A stretch of DNA of 19,416 nucleotides, taken from Candidatus Hydrogenedentota bacterium. Lineage in GTDB: Bacteria > Hydrogenedentota > Hydrogenedentia > Hydrogenedentales > CAITNO01. The stretch lies in assembly GCA_022710255.1 (NCBI GenBank), contig JAKLHG010000013.1:1-19416 (forward strand). Reading direction: 5' to 3'. Every line of letters starts with the position of its first letter. The first letter of the stretch is position 1. The notes beneath the pieces were generated by a model. That model was not told the origin of the DNA, ran no database searches, and saw only the letters and a program-made list of their open reading frames with translations. Of this stretch, positions 1 through 6,234 are shown piece by piece. Position numbers and translations under genes: made by a program.

Positions 1-483
1 GCTGTACCCAAAAACCGTAACATTTTGTCCGATGAGATTATCCGTCTTACCGGAGTCAACGCCGAATCCAAATGTCCGCATCCGTTGCGGCGTATTGTTG
101 TTTGGGATGAAGAAAACCAACGGCAGATTGTTCTGCTGACCAACCATATGGAATTCGGCGCCACAACGTTGGCGGATATCTACCGCGAACGTTGGCAGAT
201 CGAACTGTTCTTCAAGGCCCTCAAGCAGAACCTCAAGGTTAAAAGTTTTGTCGGTGTCAGCGAGAACGCGCTTCGTATTCAAATTTGGACAGCATTGATT
301 GCCATGCTTATCCTCAAGTGGCTGCATCACTTATCCAAGGCCGGTTGGTCGCTATCCGTTCTGGCATCCATGCTACGCATGAACCTCTTTACCTACCGTG
401 ATCTTAGAGACTGGCTTAACGACCCTATGAATACGCCACCAGTTGTTCCGTTACCCGAGCAACTTGAATTCTCGCTACGCTAA
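1..483 (+). CDS. IS4-type DDE transposase, C-terminal part (5' end outside window)
   Basis: The frame is open from base 1 to the TAA at 481-483, so the gene begins before the window; the TTG at 25 is not a credible start. The visible 160 residues match the C-terminal part of IS4-family (DDE_Tnp_1) transposases. The segment YRERWQIELFFKALKQNLKV, near visible residues 61-80, is the Y-(2)-R-(3)-E-(6)-K signature that contains the catalytic Glu of the DDE triad. A hydrophobic helix (IWTALIAMLILKWL) and a short C-terminal tail follow, as is usual. The transposase would cut and rejoin the element ends. The two catalytic Asp residues would lie upstream and cannot be checked, so intactness is unknown. 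A candidate element end lies about 120 bases downstream. Confidence 0.9.
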   Translation, partial: AVPKNRNILSDEIIRLTGVNAESKCPHPLRRIVVWDEENQRQIVLLTNHMEFGATTLADIYRERWQIELFFKALKQNLKVKSFVGVSENALRIQIWTALIAMLILKWLHHLSKAGWSLSVLASMLRMNLFTYRDLRDWLNDPMNTPPVVPLPEQLEFSLR

Positions 484-580
484 CTTGGACAGGCACGTCA
501 ATAAAACAAGGGGACCTCAACCTCGGAAATGGAAAATTAGCGATGAAAAGCCTTATTCTATGCGGGTGTTAATCTCAAGT

Positions 581-606
581 CTGTCCTAATTTGGACAGCA
601 GTGCCC
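581..606. repeat. Candidate right end of the IS4-type element
   Basis: A 6-bp inverted repeat, CTGTCC (581-586) with GGACAG (593-598), sits in an otherwise gene-free stretch and is followed by CAGTGCCC. A related GGACAGGCAC string occurs just after the transposase stop, near 486-495. The position is what is expected for the outer terminal repeat of the element. The matching left end is outside the window, so this is inference. Bases 484-663 otherwise show no gene. Confidence 0.35.
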
Positions 607-626
607 TAAGCATTTGGATTTTGTGA

Positions 627-657
627 TTGGACTGCCCAGGAATGTTCGCGCTATAAT
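627..657 (+). promoter_or_regulatory. Putative promoter of the toxin-antitoxin pair
   Basis: A TTGGAC at 627-632 and a perfect TATAAT at 652-657 are separated by 19 bases. The ATG of the BrnT-like gene is at 664, only six bases after the -10 box. Transcription would therefore begin at or very near the start codon and give a leaderless or nearly leaderless mRNA. BrnTA-type operons are commonly autorepressed by the toxin-antitoxin complex, but no operator palindrome was convincingly seen here. Confidence 0.5.
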
Positions 658-663
658 CAGCGA

Positions 664-945
664 ATGGAATTTGAGTGGGATAATGAAAAAGCCGTTGCTA
701 ATTTCCGTAAGCATGGTGTTCGTTTTGAAGAGGCCTCATCGGTTTTCGGCGATGCGCTTGCCATTACCTTTAATGACCCGTTACATTCGGTCGGGGAGCA
801 CCGCTTTCTGATCTTTGGCGTTTCTCATACGGGCTTGCTTCTGGTTGTATCTTTTGCTGAACGGGGCAGACGCATACGGATTATCAGCGCCCGAAAGGCT
901 GCTCGCACGGAAAGGAAAATTTATGAAGAAGACCAAACCCATTGA
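664..945 (+). CDS. brnT: BrnT-family toxin (RelE-like ribonuclease)
   Basis: This is a 93-residue protein with the BrnT pattern. It has the N-terminal MEFEWDNEKAVANFRKHGV motif, then FEEASSVFGD, then RFLIFGVS, and ends in RGRRIRIISARKAARTERKIYEE. The RIISAR-(x)-A-(x3)-E-(x3)-Y tail is the family signature. Length is standard for BrnT (about 90-100 residues). BrnT toxins have a RelE-like fold and inhibit translation by cleaving RNA; the downstream partner neutralises them. The stop lies 23 bases inside the following gene, which indicates coupled translation and the usual toxin-first order of brnTA. The gene is noticeably more AT-rich than the downstream reverse transcriptase, consistent with separate acquisition. 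There is no recognisable ribosome-binding site, in keeping with the -10 box sitting almost on the ATG. Confidence 0.9.
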   Translation: MEFEWDNEKAVANFRKHGVRFEEASSVFGDALAITFNDPLHSVGEHRFLIFGVSHTGLLLVVSFAERGRRIRIISARKAARTERKIYEEDQTH

Positions 946-1150
946 CAACGACGAACTGCTTCCGAAATATCGCCGAGAAGACCTTGGGAAAGGGGTCCGC
1001 GGAAAATATCATACCGCGTATCAAAAGGGAACAAATCTTGTACTGCTTCACCCCAAAGTGGCGAAGGCATTTCCCACATCGGAGGCTGTGAACGAAGCGC
1101 TTCTCGGATTGCTGCAGCTGACGGAGCAAACACGTAAGCTTGCACGCTAG
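923..1150 (+). CDS. Short antitoxin partner of the BrnT-like toxin
   Basis: This 75-residue protein starts at ATG 923, preceded by AAGGA at the right distance, and overlaps the end of the toxin gene by 23 bases. The central GKGVRGKYHTAYQKGTNLVLL followed by HPKVAKAFP and EAVNEALLGLLQL is a pattern I recognise from short antitoxins found next to BrnT, RelE-like and PIN toxins. The C-terminal half resembles a ribbon-helix-helix dimerisation and DNA-binding segment. It is not the classical longer BrnA, so no symbol is assigned. The expected role is binding and inactivating the toxin and repressing their common promoter. A longer frame beginning at ATG 815 exists but would overlap most of the toxin gene and is not needed. 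Confidence 0.8.
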   Translation: MKKTKPIDNDELLPKYRREDLGKGVRGKYHTAYQKGTNLVLLHPKVAKAFPTSEAVNEALLGLLQLTEQTRKLAR

Positions 1151-1195
1151 TGTTTGGCAGTCATGGAAGACGGGACAGGCACTCCGGGTGTAGGG

Positions 1196-1294
1196 GGAGG
1201 CTCGTGGAACAACCACTTCAAAAAATGTCTTTCGGCTAACCGCAACAACAACACCCCGGGATACACGAACAACAACAATGGATTCCGTGTTTCG
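1196..1294 (+). repeat. Upstream AAC-rich DGR-type repeat (template or variable region relative)
   Basis: In the frame beginning at 1196 this segment reads G-G-S-W-N-N, then K-K-C-L-S-A-N-R-N-N-N-T-P, then N-N-N-N-G-F-R-V. It is the C-terminal FGE/C-type-lectin pattern used by DGR target proteins. Nine AAC codons and one AAT occur in 33 codons; AAY codons are the classic substrate of adenine-directed DGR mutagenesis. It is homologous to the repeat at 2437-2535, with about 20 of 32 residues identical. The two also differ at many non-adenine bases, for example TTC at 1217 against GCC at 2458, so they are not a simple template/variable pair. Upstream of it only about 45 bases separate it from the antitoxin stop, so the body of any target gene is missing. 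Downstream it runs directly into an HRDC fragment. Confidence 0.6.
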
Positions 1295-1455
1295 TGTACT
1301 CTTGCAAGCTGGCGGGGTTACAGGAAATCGAGGGTTTCGGGGAAGCGAAGACGGCGAAATATGGTACGGCTTTTCTGGAAGTGCTGCAAGAGGCCCTCGG
1401 GGAGAAGCGCAATGAAGCGATTCGGGAACCTGATGGAACAGATAGCGGATCGTGA
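1294..1455 (+). pseudogene. 5'-truncated HRDC-domain protein, likely DGR accessory remnant
   Basis: In the frame ending at the TGA 1453-1455 the translation contains KLAGLQEIEGFGEAKTAKYG followed by TAFLEVLQEAL. This matches the second half of HRDC domains as in RecQ, where E-x-L-x-x-(I/V)-x-G-(V/F)-G-x-x-K-x-x-(K/R)-(Y/F)-G is conserved. The first half of the domain is absent. The frame is closed by a TAA at 1237-1239 inside the preceding repeat and has no ATG, only a GTG at 1294. Its last 44 bases overlap the reverse-transcriptase start. From memory, HRDC-domain genes are known as an alternative accessory partner in some DGRs, which fits. The abrupt join of repeat to mid-HRDC near 1295-1306 suggests a deletion. 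A very short expressed peptide from 1294 cannot be excluded. Confidence 0.65.
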
Positions 1456-2401
1456 CAACCTGCTGTTGGCGTTCTGGAAAGCGCAACGCGGCAAGCGCGC
1501 CCAGACGGACACGATACGCTTTCGTGCGCATCTCGAAGGCGAGCTTGCCCGGTTGCGGTCCGCGCTGTTGGCGGGGCCGCTTGACCTGGGTCCCTACCGA
1601 AGCTTTACCGTGCATGATCCGAAAGAACGGGTGATTTGTGCCGCGCCCTTCGCGGACCGGGTGCTGCATCACGCCATGATGAATGTCTGCCATGCGTCGT
1701 TCGAGGCGTATCAGATATACGACAGCTACGCGTGCCGCGTGGGCAAGGGCACGCATAAGGCGGTCGAACGCGCCCGTGAGTTTGCCGTGCGATACCGGCA
1801 CTATTTGAAGCTGGATATTGGCCGGTATTTCGACAGCATAGATCATGAACTTCTGAAACGACAGATGCGGCGCCGTTTCAAGGACCGGCGGGTTATCGAG
1901 ATTCTTGACGTCCTCATTGACAGCTATGAGACCGCGCCCGGAAAGGGATTGCCCATTGGCAACCTCACGAGCCAGTATTTCGCGAACCATTACCTGGGCG
2001 TCCTGGATCATTTTGTGAAGGAAACGCTGTGCTGCCTGGCTTACGTGCGGTACATGGACGATTTCGTGCTGTGGCACGACGACCGCAGGCAGTTGAAGAT
2101 GTGGCGCGATAGAATCGCGGGTTACCTCGAGGAAACCCTTCGGCTTGTCATTAAGCCCGATTGCCTGAACCGGTGCGATGCGGGCATGACCTTCCTGGGC
2201 TACCGGCTCTTTCCCGCAGCCGTCACCTTGGCGCGCCGCAGCCGGATTCGATTTCGACGCAAGCTGACGGCGGCCCACTACAAGTATCTCTCCGGGGAAT
2301 GGAGTGAAGCGGAGGCTGCGCGGCATGTCGAGCCGCTGATCGCGTTTGTGCGGCATGGCCGCTCGGAGGCGATGAGGAGAAGAATTATCGCAAGACTTTA
2401 G
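1412..2401 (+). CDS. DGR-type reverse transcriptase
   Basis: This is a 329-residue RT without extra domains, a normal size for DGR enzymes. Visible motifs include DPKERVICAAPFADRVLHHA (residues 69-88), the first catalytic Asp in YLKLDIGRYFDSID (D135), and motif 4 GLPIGNLTSQ (179-188). YVRYMDDFVLW follows, with the catalytic YMDD at 214-217, then FLGYRLF (261-267). The I-G-x-x-x-S-Q form of motif 4, replacing the QG form of group II intron RTs, is a recognised DGR trait. The start at 1412 was chosen because GGAGAAG lies just upstream and the protein begins as relatives do. The frame is open further back to 1154 across the upstream repeat, but that part is coded mostly in another frame (HRDC). 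DGR RTs copy a template-repeat RNA with adenine-specific errors and return the cDNA to a variable region. The catalytic core looks intact. Confidence 0.9.
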   Translation: MKRFGNLMEQIADRDNLLLAFWKAQRGKRAQTDTIRFRAHLEGELARLRSALLAGPLDLGPYRSFTVHDPKERVICAAPFADRVLHHAMMNVCHASFEAYQIYDSYACRVGKGTHKAVERAREFAVRYRHYLKLDIGRYFDSIDHELLKRQMRRRFKDRRVIEILDVLIDSYETAPGKGLPIGNLTSQYFANHYLGVLDHFVKETLCCLAYVRYMDDFVLWHDDRRQLKMWRDRIAGYLEETLRLVIKPDCLNRCDAGMTFLGYRLFPAAVTLARRSRIRFRRKLTAAHYKYLSGEWSEAEAARHVEPLIAFVRHGRSEAMRRRIIARL

Positions 2402-2433
2402 GGCGTCATCCACGGGCCTCGAACCGGACGATC

Positions 2434-2568
2434 CGGGGCGGCAACTGGAACAACAACGCCAGGAACTGCCGGTCGGCGTATCGGAACAACAACACGCCGG
2501 ACAATCGGAACAACAACATCGGGTTCCGGCTGGCCGCAGCTCGACAGGAAGCGCCGGAGTGCGCCTGA
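2434..2568 (+). repeat. Downstream AAC-rich repeat, probable DGR template repeat
   Basis: Starting 32 bases after the RT stop, the frame at 2434 reads R-G-G-N-W-N-N-N-A-R-N-C-R-S-A-Y-R-N-N-N. It continues T-P-D-N-R-N-N-N-I-G-F-R-L-A, ending at TGA 2566-2568. There are eleven AAC codons and one AAT. The 11-mer GGAACAACAAC occurs three times, at 2447, 2483 and 2507. Position next to the RT and unmutated NNN clusters are typical of a template repeat; a diversified variable region would show scattered substitutions at these codons. No start codon or upstream body of an FGE/C-lectin protein precedes it, so it is not a normal target gene. The mutually diverged repeat at 1196-1294 is its only relative in the window. 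The matching variable region must be elsewhere or lost. Confidence 0.7.
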
Positions 2569-2624
2569 CGAACCGGATGACGTCCCGTCCCTGCCGCTGA
2601 ACCGTGGCGGGGCAAACCCTCGAA

Positions 2625-2672
2625 GGCCAGGCGGGGCTGGTAGCGTCTAATGTGCGAAGGTCCCGCCTGGCC
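2625..2672. repeat. Perfect 11-bp inverted repeat after the probable template repeat
   Basis: GGCCAGGCGGG at 2625-2635 is exactly complementary to CCCGCCTGGCC at 2662-2672, with a 26-base loop. It lies between the probable template repeat and the Avd-like remnant. It could be a transcription end for the RT-template RNA, a structural end of that RNA, or a DNA cruciform like those reported downstream of DGR homing sites. There is no T-run after it, so a simple intrinsic terminator is less likely. Confidence 0.55.
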
Positions 2673-2715
2673 GAATTTGCTGAAAGGTGACATTGGGACG
2701 TCAACTATTATAACG

Positions 2716-2889
2716 TGCAATCTGCTGGCGTCGCTGATACGGGCACGTTACAGCACCGACAAAATACCGCCTTTCGAATGCTTGAACGCGGAACTGGAGG
2801 TGTTGCGCTACCAGACGCGCTTATGCCGTGATTTCAACCTGCTCGATATGTGGTACTATGAGCATGTGAGCGGTTTTTTCCAGCACTGG
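2716..2889 (+). pseudogene. Avd-like four-helix-bundle protein, C-terminal remnant
   Basis: Within a longer frame (2650-3168) the residues LLASLIRARYSTDKIPPFE, then ELEVLRYQTRLCRDFNLLDM, then WYYEHVSGFFQHW match the last two helices of DGR accessory proteins of the Avd type. Such proteins carry L-I-x-A-R-Y-S-x-D-K, L-E-x-L-R-x-x-x-R-L-x-x-D-x-x-L-L and R-Y-E-H-A segments. The N-terminal two helices are missing; the frame upstream is unrelated sequence from the inverted repeat. The usual basic C-terminal tail is replaced by unrelated residues. Avd forms a pentameric barrel that binds nucleic acid and the RT and is needed for homing in the best-studied DGRs. This copy is most likely dead. A chimeric 172-residue product from ATG 2650 is formally possible but has no ribosome-binding site. 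Confidence 0.6.
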
Positions 2890-3244
2890 TGTACAAAAAT
2901 CCCTGCGCGTAAGACAGGCGGCAATTACTCCTCATGCATCCTCATCTATGTGGTATACTTCCATTTCCACAATCATAATCAAGACGTGACTGCTACGGAA
3001 ATGCAGGTACAGAGCAGCGGTTCACCCCGGCGGACCGGGGGGATTTGTCGAAAGAAACTGTACGATTATGCGAGCACGATTACGAGCACGAGCACGATTG
3101 CGCCGATTCGTGGTTCGTGCTCGTACTCGTATTTCGTAATCGAGATGATTCGTGAAAAAACTAAATGAGGTTAAGTTGTTTTATATCAACGGGTTGTGAT
3201 TTGTGTTTCTCAGGAGGAGTTCTTTTTTTTGTGGAGATTTTCGA
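2890..3244. other. Gene-free stretch with palindromes
   Basis: No gene was recognised here beyond the out-reading of the Avd-like frame to 3168. It contains a small hairpin CCCCGG-CGGA-CCGGGG at 3025-3040, a larger degenerate inverted repeat at 3077-3142 and an eight-base T-run near 3223-3230. A strong AGGAGGAG at 3212-3219 is too far from the chosen start of the following gene; a second GGAG at 3233-3236 serves that start. Confidence 0.7.
3077..3142. repeat. Inverted repeat built of CGAGCA/CGATTA-like hexamers
   Basis: The left arm (3077-3097) consists of CGATTA, CGAGCA, CGAGCA, CGA. The right arm (3115-3142) is the reverse complement of CGATTACGAAATACGAG followed by TACGAGCACGA. The inner 15 bases (3083-3097 against 3115-3129) pair with one mismatch around a 17-base loop; the outer parts pair after a small insertion. 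The same hexamer theme continues just outside the arms. The structure is too regular to be chance and could be a small mobile palindrome, a terminator for the DGR block, or a four-helix-bundle-gene-associated repeat. Confidence 0.6.
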
Positions 3245-4963
3245 GTGATTTACTTAGGTATCAGCGAAGACCTTTTTGACGCCGGTGTAACCCTGGTTGA
3301 CGGCGAGCGGATCGTGTTCGCCTCCAATGAAGAACGGTATACGCGCCGCAAGAACGAGGGCGGCTTTCCGCACCAGTCGCTTCAGGCGCTGCTGGAATAT
3401 ACGCAGGTTGATCTGGCTGACATCGATTATGTCTGTGTGTGCGGCCACATGACGCCGCCATTGCCGGTGCGAGTGTTCCCTTTTCTTCATACCTTGTTGT
3501 TTAAGGCCCACCGGAACCGCGAAGAGACCCTGTTCAAGAAATTTGTGGACCTGGTTATGTTCCATTCGCCTGTGGCACGCACCTCCGAACGCTCTTTTTC
3601 CCGACGATTCGCGCGCCGTCTGCTTCCGACCGTCATGAGGCGTGCCCTGCCGGCCGGGCTCCGTCGCATCCCCATCCATTTTGCGGAACACCATCGTGCC
3701 CATGCGGCGGGGGCCTGGTTCTGTTCCGGTTTCGAGGAGGCCCTGTGTTTGACGGCGGACGGGATGGGCGACGGGCTTTCGATGACCGTGTCCCATGCGG
3801 TTGCGGGCAAAGCGATTGAACGGCTCTGGAGTGCGTCGGCGGGCAGTTCCTTCGGTTTATTCTTTGAAGCGTTGGCACAGGCCTTCGGCTTTACGCCCTG
3901 CCGCGATGAGGGTAAAATTACCGGCCTGGCCGCCACGGGCAAGGCCGAAAACGTGCGGGAGCCTTCGCCCTTCACGCTGGTCAACGGCGTGCTGACCTAT
4001 ACCGGCCCGGTCGGACGCAAAGGCGTTGCCTGGATTCGGGACCATCTGGTCGCGCGCTATGGACGGGCCGATGTATCCGCCTGGGGACAGGATCTGCTCG
4101 AAAAATATACCATAGAAGTCGCCCGCGACTGGCTTCGCCGCACCGGCCTGCGCCACCTGGTGGTGGCGGGCGGCGTGTTCGCGAACGTGAAGCTGAATCA
4201 GCATCTCCACGAACTCGAAGAGGTGGACCGGCTGTTTGTGTATCCGAATATGGGCGATGGAGGTCTGTCGCTGGGCGCCATCTGTGAAACCCGGGGGTTC
4301 TATTTCCCGAAGCCAATCCAGCACGTATTTCTGGGCGAGGCCTACACGGACGAACAGATAGCGGCAACGCTCAACAAGGCCGGACTGTCTTTTGAATATC
4401 TGCCCGACCCCGAGCGTACCGCGGCGCAATTGCTTGCGAAAGACCTGATTGTCGGTAGGTTCCGCGGAGCGATGGAATGGGGCCCCCGCGCATTGGGCAA
4501 CCGGTCCATCCTCGTGCGCGCGGTAGATCCGAAAATCACGGGACGCTTGAACACCATGCTATCCCGCAGCGATTTCATGCCCTTTGCGCCCGCTCTGCCC
4601 GCCGAAGACGCCGAACTATATTGTCACGGCGTAGAGGCGGCCCGGCACACAGCCGAATTCATGACCGTCTGTTTTCGCTGCACGGAACGCATGCAAACGG
4701 AACATGCCCCGGTAGTGCATGTGGATGGCACCGCGCGGGCGCAACTGGTCGAAAAAGAGAACAACCCTACCTTCCACCGGATACTAATGGAATTGAAAAC
4801 GCTGGTCGGCAGCGGGGTCGTGCTGAACACGAGCTTCAATATCCATGAGGAACCCATCATACGCACCCCGGAGCATGCTGTCAACGCATTTCTGGCCGCC
4901 GGTCTCGATGCATTGATTATCGGGAGTTATCTTGTGAAACAACCCCGTTCCGGGCAGGCATAA
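3245..4963 (+). CDS. NodU/CmcH-family carbamoyltransferase
   Basis: This 572-residue protein has the two-domain architecture of O-carbamoyltransferases. The N-terminal domain begins IYLGISEDLFDAGVTLVDG and has FASNEERYTRRKNEGGFP, the His-rich HFAEHHRAHAAGAW, CLTADGMGDG, EGKITGLAATGK and VVAGGVFANVKLNQ. The C-terminal YrdC-like domain has EWGPRALGNRSIL, FMPFAPALP, and LNTSFNIHEEPI. The family moves a carbamoyl group from carbamoyl phosphate to a hydroxyl through an ATP-dependent carbamoyl-adenylate, modifying Nod factors, antibiotics or surface sugars. I chose the GTG at 3245: GGAG sits eight bases upstream and the product begins (M)IYLGIS as in relatives. An upstream GTG at 3203 would add 14 unrelated residues. 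The gene converges on a sugar aminotransferase gene, which points to decoration of a surface or secreted glycan. The acceptor cannot be read from sequence. Confidence 0.92.
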   Translation: MIYLGISEDLFDAGVTLVDGERIVFASNEERYTRRKNEGGFPHQSLQALLEYTQVDLADIDYVCVCGHMTPPLPVRVFPFLHTLLFKAHRNREETLFKKFVDLVMFHSPVARTSERSFSRRFARRLLPTVMRRALPAGLRRIPIHFAEHHRAHAAGAWFCSGFEEALCLTADGMGDGLSMTVSHAVAGKAIERLWSASAGSSFGLFFEALAQAFGFTPCRDEGKITGLAATGKAENVREPSPFTLVNGVLTYTGPVGRKGVAWIRDHLVARYGRADVSAWGQDLLEKYTIEVARDWLRRTGLRHLVVAGGVFANVKLNQHLHELEEVDRLFVYPNMGDGGLSLGAICETRGFYFPKPIQHVFLGEAYTDEQIAATLNKAGLSFEYLPDPERTAAQLLAKDLIVGRFRGAMEWGPRALGNRSILVRAVDPKITGRLNTMLSRSDFMPFAPALPAEDAELYCHGVEAARHTAEFMTVCFRCTERMQTEHAPVVHVDGTARAQLVEKENNPTFHRILMELKTLVGSGVVLNTSFNIHEEPIIRTPEHAVNAFLAAGLDALIIGSYLVKQPRSGQA

Positions 4964-4964
4964 A

Positions 4965-6155
4965 TCATACCAGCCGGTTCAGCGTTTTCGCGACCCGTTC
5001 ACAAGCCTTTTCCGATATGCCGTCGTACATCGGCAATGCCAGGGCATGGCTGAAAACTTCCTCCGCGCGGGGGCAGTCATCATAGCCCAACAGCGCAGCG
5101 CAGTTGTCCATGATTTCATTGCCTGCGCCGGCATCCACGCCCCCCAGCAGCAGGCGCTGGCGAATATGCGCAGCATCACCCGGTACCAGCGCCACATAAA
5201 AATACCACGTGGGCAGGACGCCGTCCGGTGTCTGTTGCGGCCGGATGTCCGGCTTCAACAGGGACGTTAGCAGCGCCGCGCGATTGCGGCGCAGTTCCAG
5301 CCGTTCCGCCAGCGTATCCAGTTTGCGCAGGCCGATTCTGGCCTGGGCGGGCATGTACCGTTCCCGTTTCTTCTGGGTTTGCTGCGAGCCCCGGTACAAT
5401 TTGTTCATGAGGGGTTGCAGCCGGGGTGACGCCAGCAGGAACAGGGGCAGGTACATCAGCCGGGTGCGGAACAGCCACTTTTCAAGCAGAGTGGAATCCA
5501 GTTTGCGGGACAGGGTCACGTACCCGGCAGGCTCGTTCCCATTAAACGCCCGTATAGCTTCCACAATCGCCTGGTCCCGGGCGCAGACGATGCCGCCGCC
5601 GTAGGTATTGATCATCTTGGTGACTTCGAAACTGAAAAACGCCGCATCGCCAAAACTGCCCGCCTTCCTGTCCTTTACCGTGGCGCCCAGCGCGTGGGCG
5701 CAGTCTTCTATAAGCAACAGGCTGTTCCGCGAGGCCAGCGCCGCGATACCTTCGATATCGCAGGGCATTCCGAAAATGTGCAGCGCCAGCACCGCTTTTG
5801 TTTTCGGTGTAATCCGTTGTTCCACCGAGCCAGGCGTGATATTGAAGGTGCACGGGTCAATATCCGCCGGTACCAGTTTTACCCCCAGGGACTGAACAAA
5901 AGGCAGCATCTCGCCGAGCGTATAGGCGGGGACAACCATTTCATCGCCGGCGCCGATGCCGAGCCGCTCCATGACAATACGCAGGCCCTGGCGACCGGAA
6001 TTCACTGCGGCTGCTCCGGGAACACCAACATACGCCGCGATACGGTTTTCCCATTCCGCCACGGCATTCAAGGACTCGGGACCTTCTTCTTTCATCCAAC
6101 GTCGAATGGTTGCATATTCGGCGGGTTCACGGTGGGCCCAACGTCTGGGTATCAT
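4965..6155 (-). CDS. DegT/DnrJ/EryC1/StrS-family PLP-dependent aminotransferase
   Basis: This 396-residue protein has a length normal for sugar aminotransferases of this family. Visible elements are AVNSGRQGLRIVMERLGIG (substrate loop and first helix), DEMVVPAYTLGEMLPFV, and ALHIFGMPCDIEGI. LIEDCAHALGA follows, with the PLP-binding Asp at residue 151, then GSFGDAAFFSFEVTKMINTY with the Schiff-base Lys at residue 180, then GGGIV. The enzyme would transfer an amino group, usually from glutamate, to a keto-sugar nucleotide in the cytoplasm. A related group makes amino sugars for O-antigen, capsule or glycoprotein. The stretch around Lys180 is SFEVTKMINTYGGG rather than the common SF-x-x-x-K-x-x-x-x-GEGG, so the enzyme is somewhat divergent. 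The gene lies 193 bases downstream of a large membrane protein on the same strand. It ends one base from the convergent carbamoyltransferase stop. The ATG at 6155 follows an AAGG. Confidence 0.9.
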   Translation of the reverse strand: MIPRRWAHREPAEYATIRRWMKEEGPESLNAVAEWENRIAAYVGVPGAAAVNSGRQGLRIVMERLGIGAGDEMVVPAYTLGEMLPFVQSLGVKLVPADIDPCTFNITPGSVEQRITPKTKAVLALHIFGMPCDIEGIAALASRNSLLLIEDCAHALGATVKDRKAGSFGDAAFFSFEVTKMINTYGGGIVCARDQAIVEAIRAFNGNEPAGYVTLSRKLDSTLLEKWLFRTRLMYLPLFLLASPRLQPLMNKLYRGSQQTQKKRERYMPAQARIGLRKLDTLAERLELRRNRAALLTSLLKPDIRPQQTPDGVLPTWYFYVALVPGDAAHIRQRLLLGGVDAGAGNEIMDNCAALLGYDDCPRAEEVFSHALALPMYDGISEKACERVAKTLNRLV

Positions 6156-6234
6156 TGTAGTTACCTTCCGAACCGGGTCGTTTGGGGTATACGTTATAGC
6201 CTGCCCTCATGGCGTCAATGGACACAAAGAACTA

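Noticed and set aside
614..811. 65-residue plus-strand frame overlapping the toxin gene
   Set aside because: It is in another frame from the well-supported BrnT protein and shows no family features.
1412..2401. Group II intron or retron reverse transcriptase
   Set aside because: There is no maturase or HNH part and no intron domain V-like RNA was noticed. Motif 4 is the DGR form IGNLTSQ, and AAC-rich repeats flank the gene.
2443..2517. Repeated GGAACAACAAC words as a possible CRISPR or microsatellite
   Set aside because: The spacing is irregular (36 and 24 bases) and the words fall in the NNN codon clusters of a DGR-type repeat.
884..2704. 606-residue minus-strand open frame across the RT locus
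   Set aside because: It is antisense to the RT, antitoxin and repeats. The translation is Arg/Pro/Ser-rich without recognisable domains, while the plus strand has clear RT motifs.
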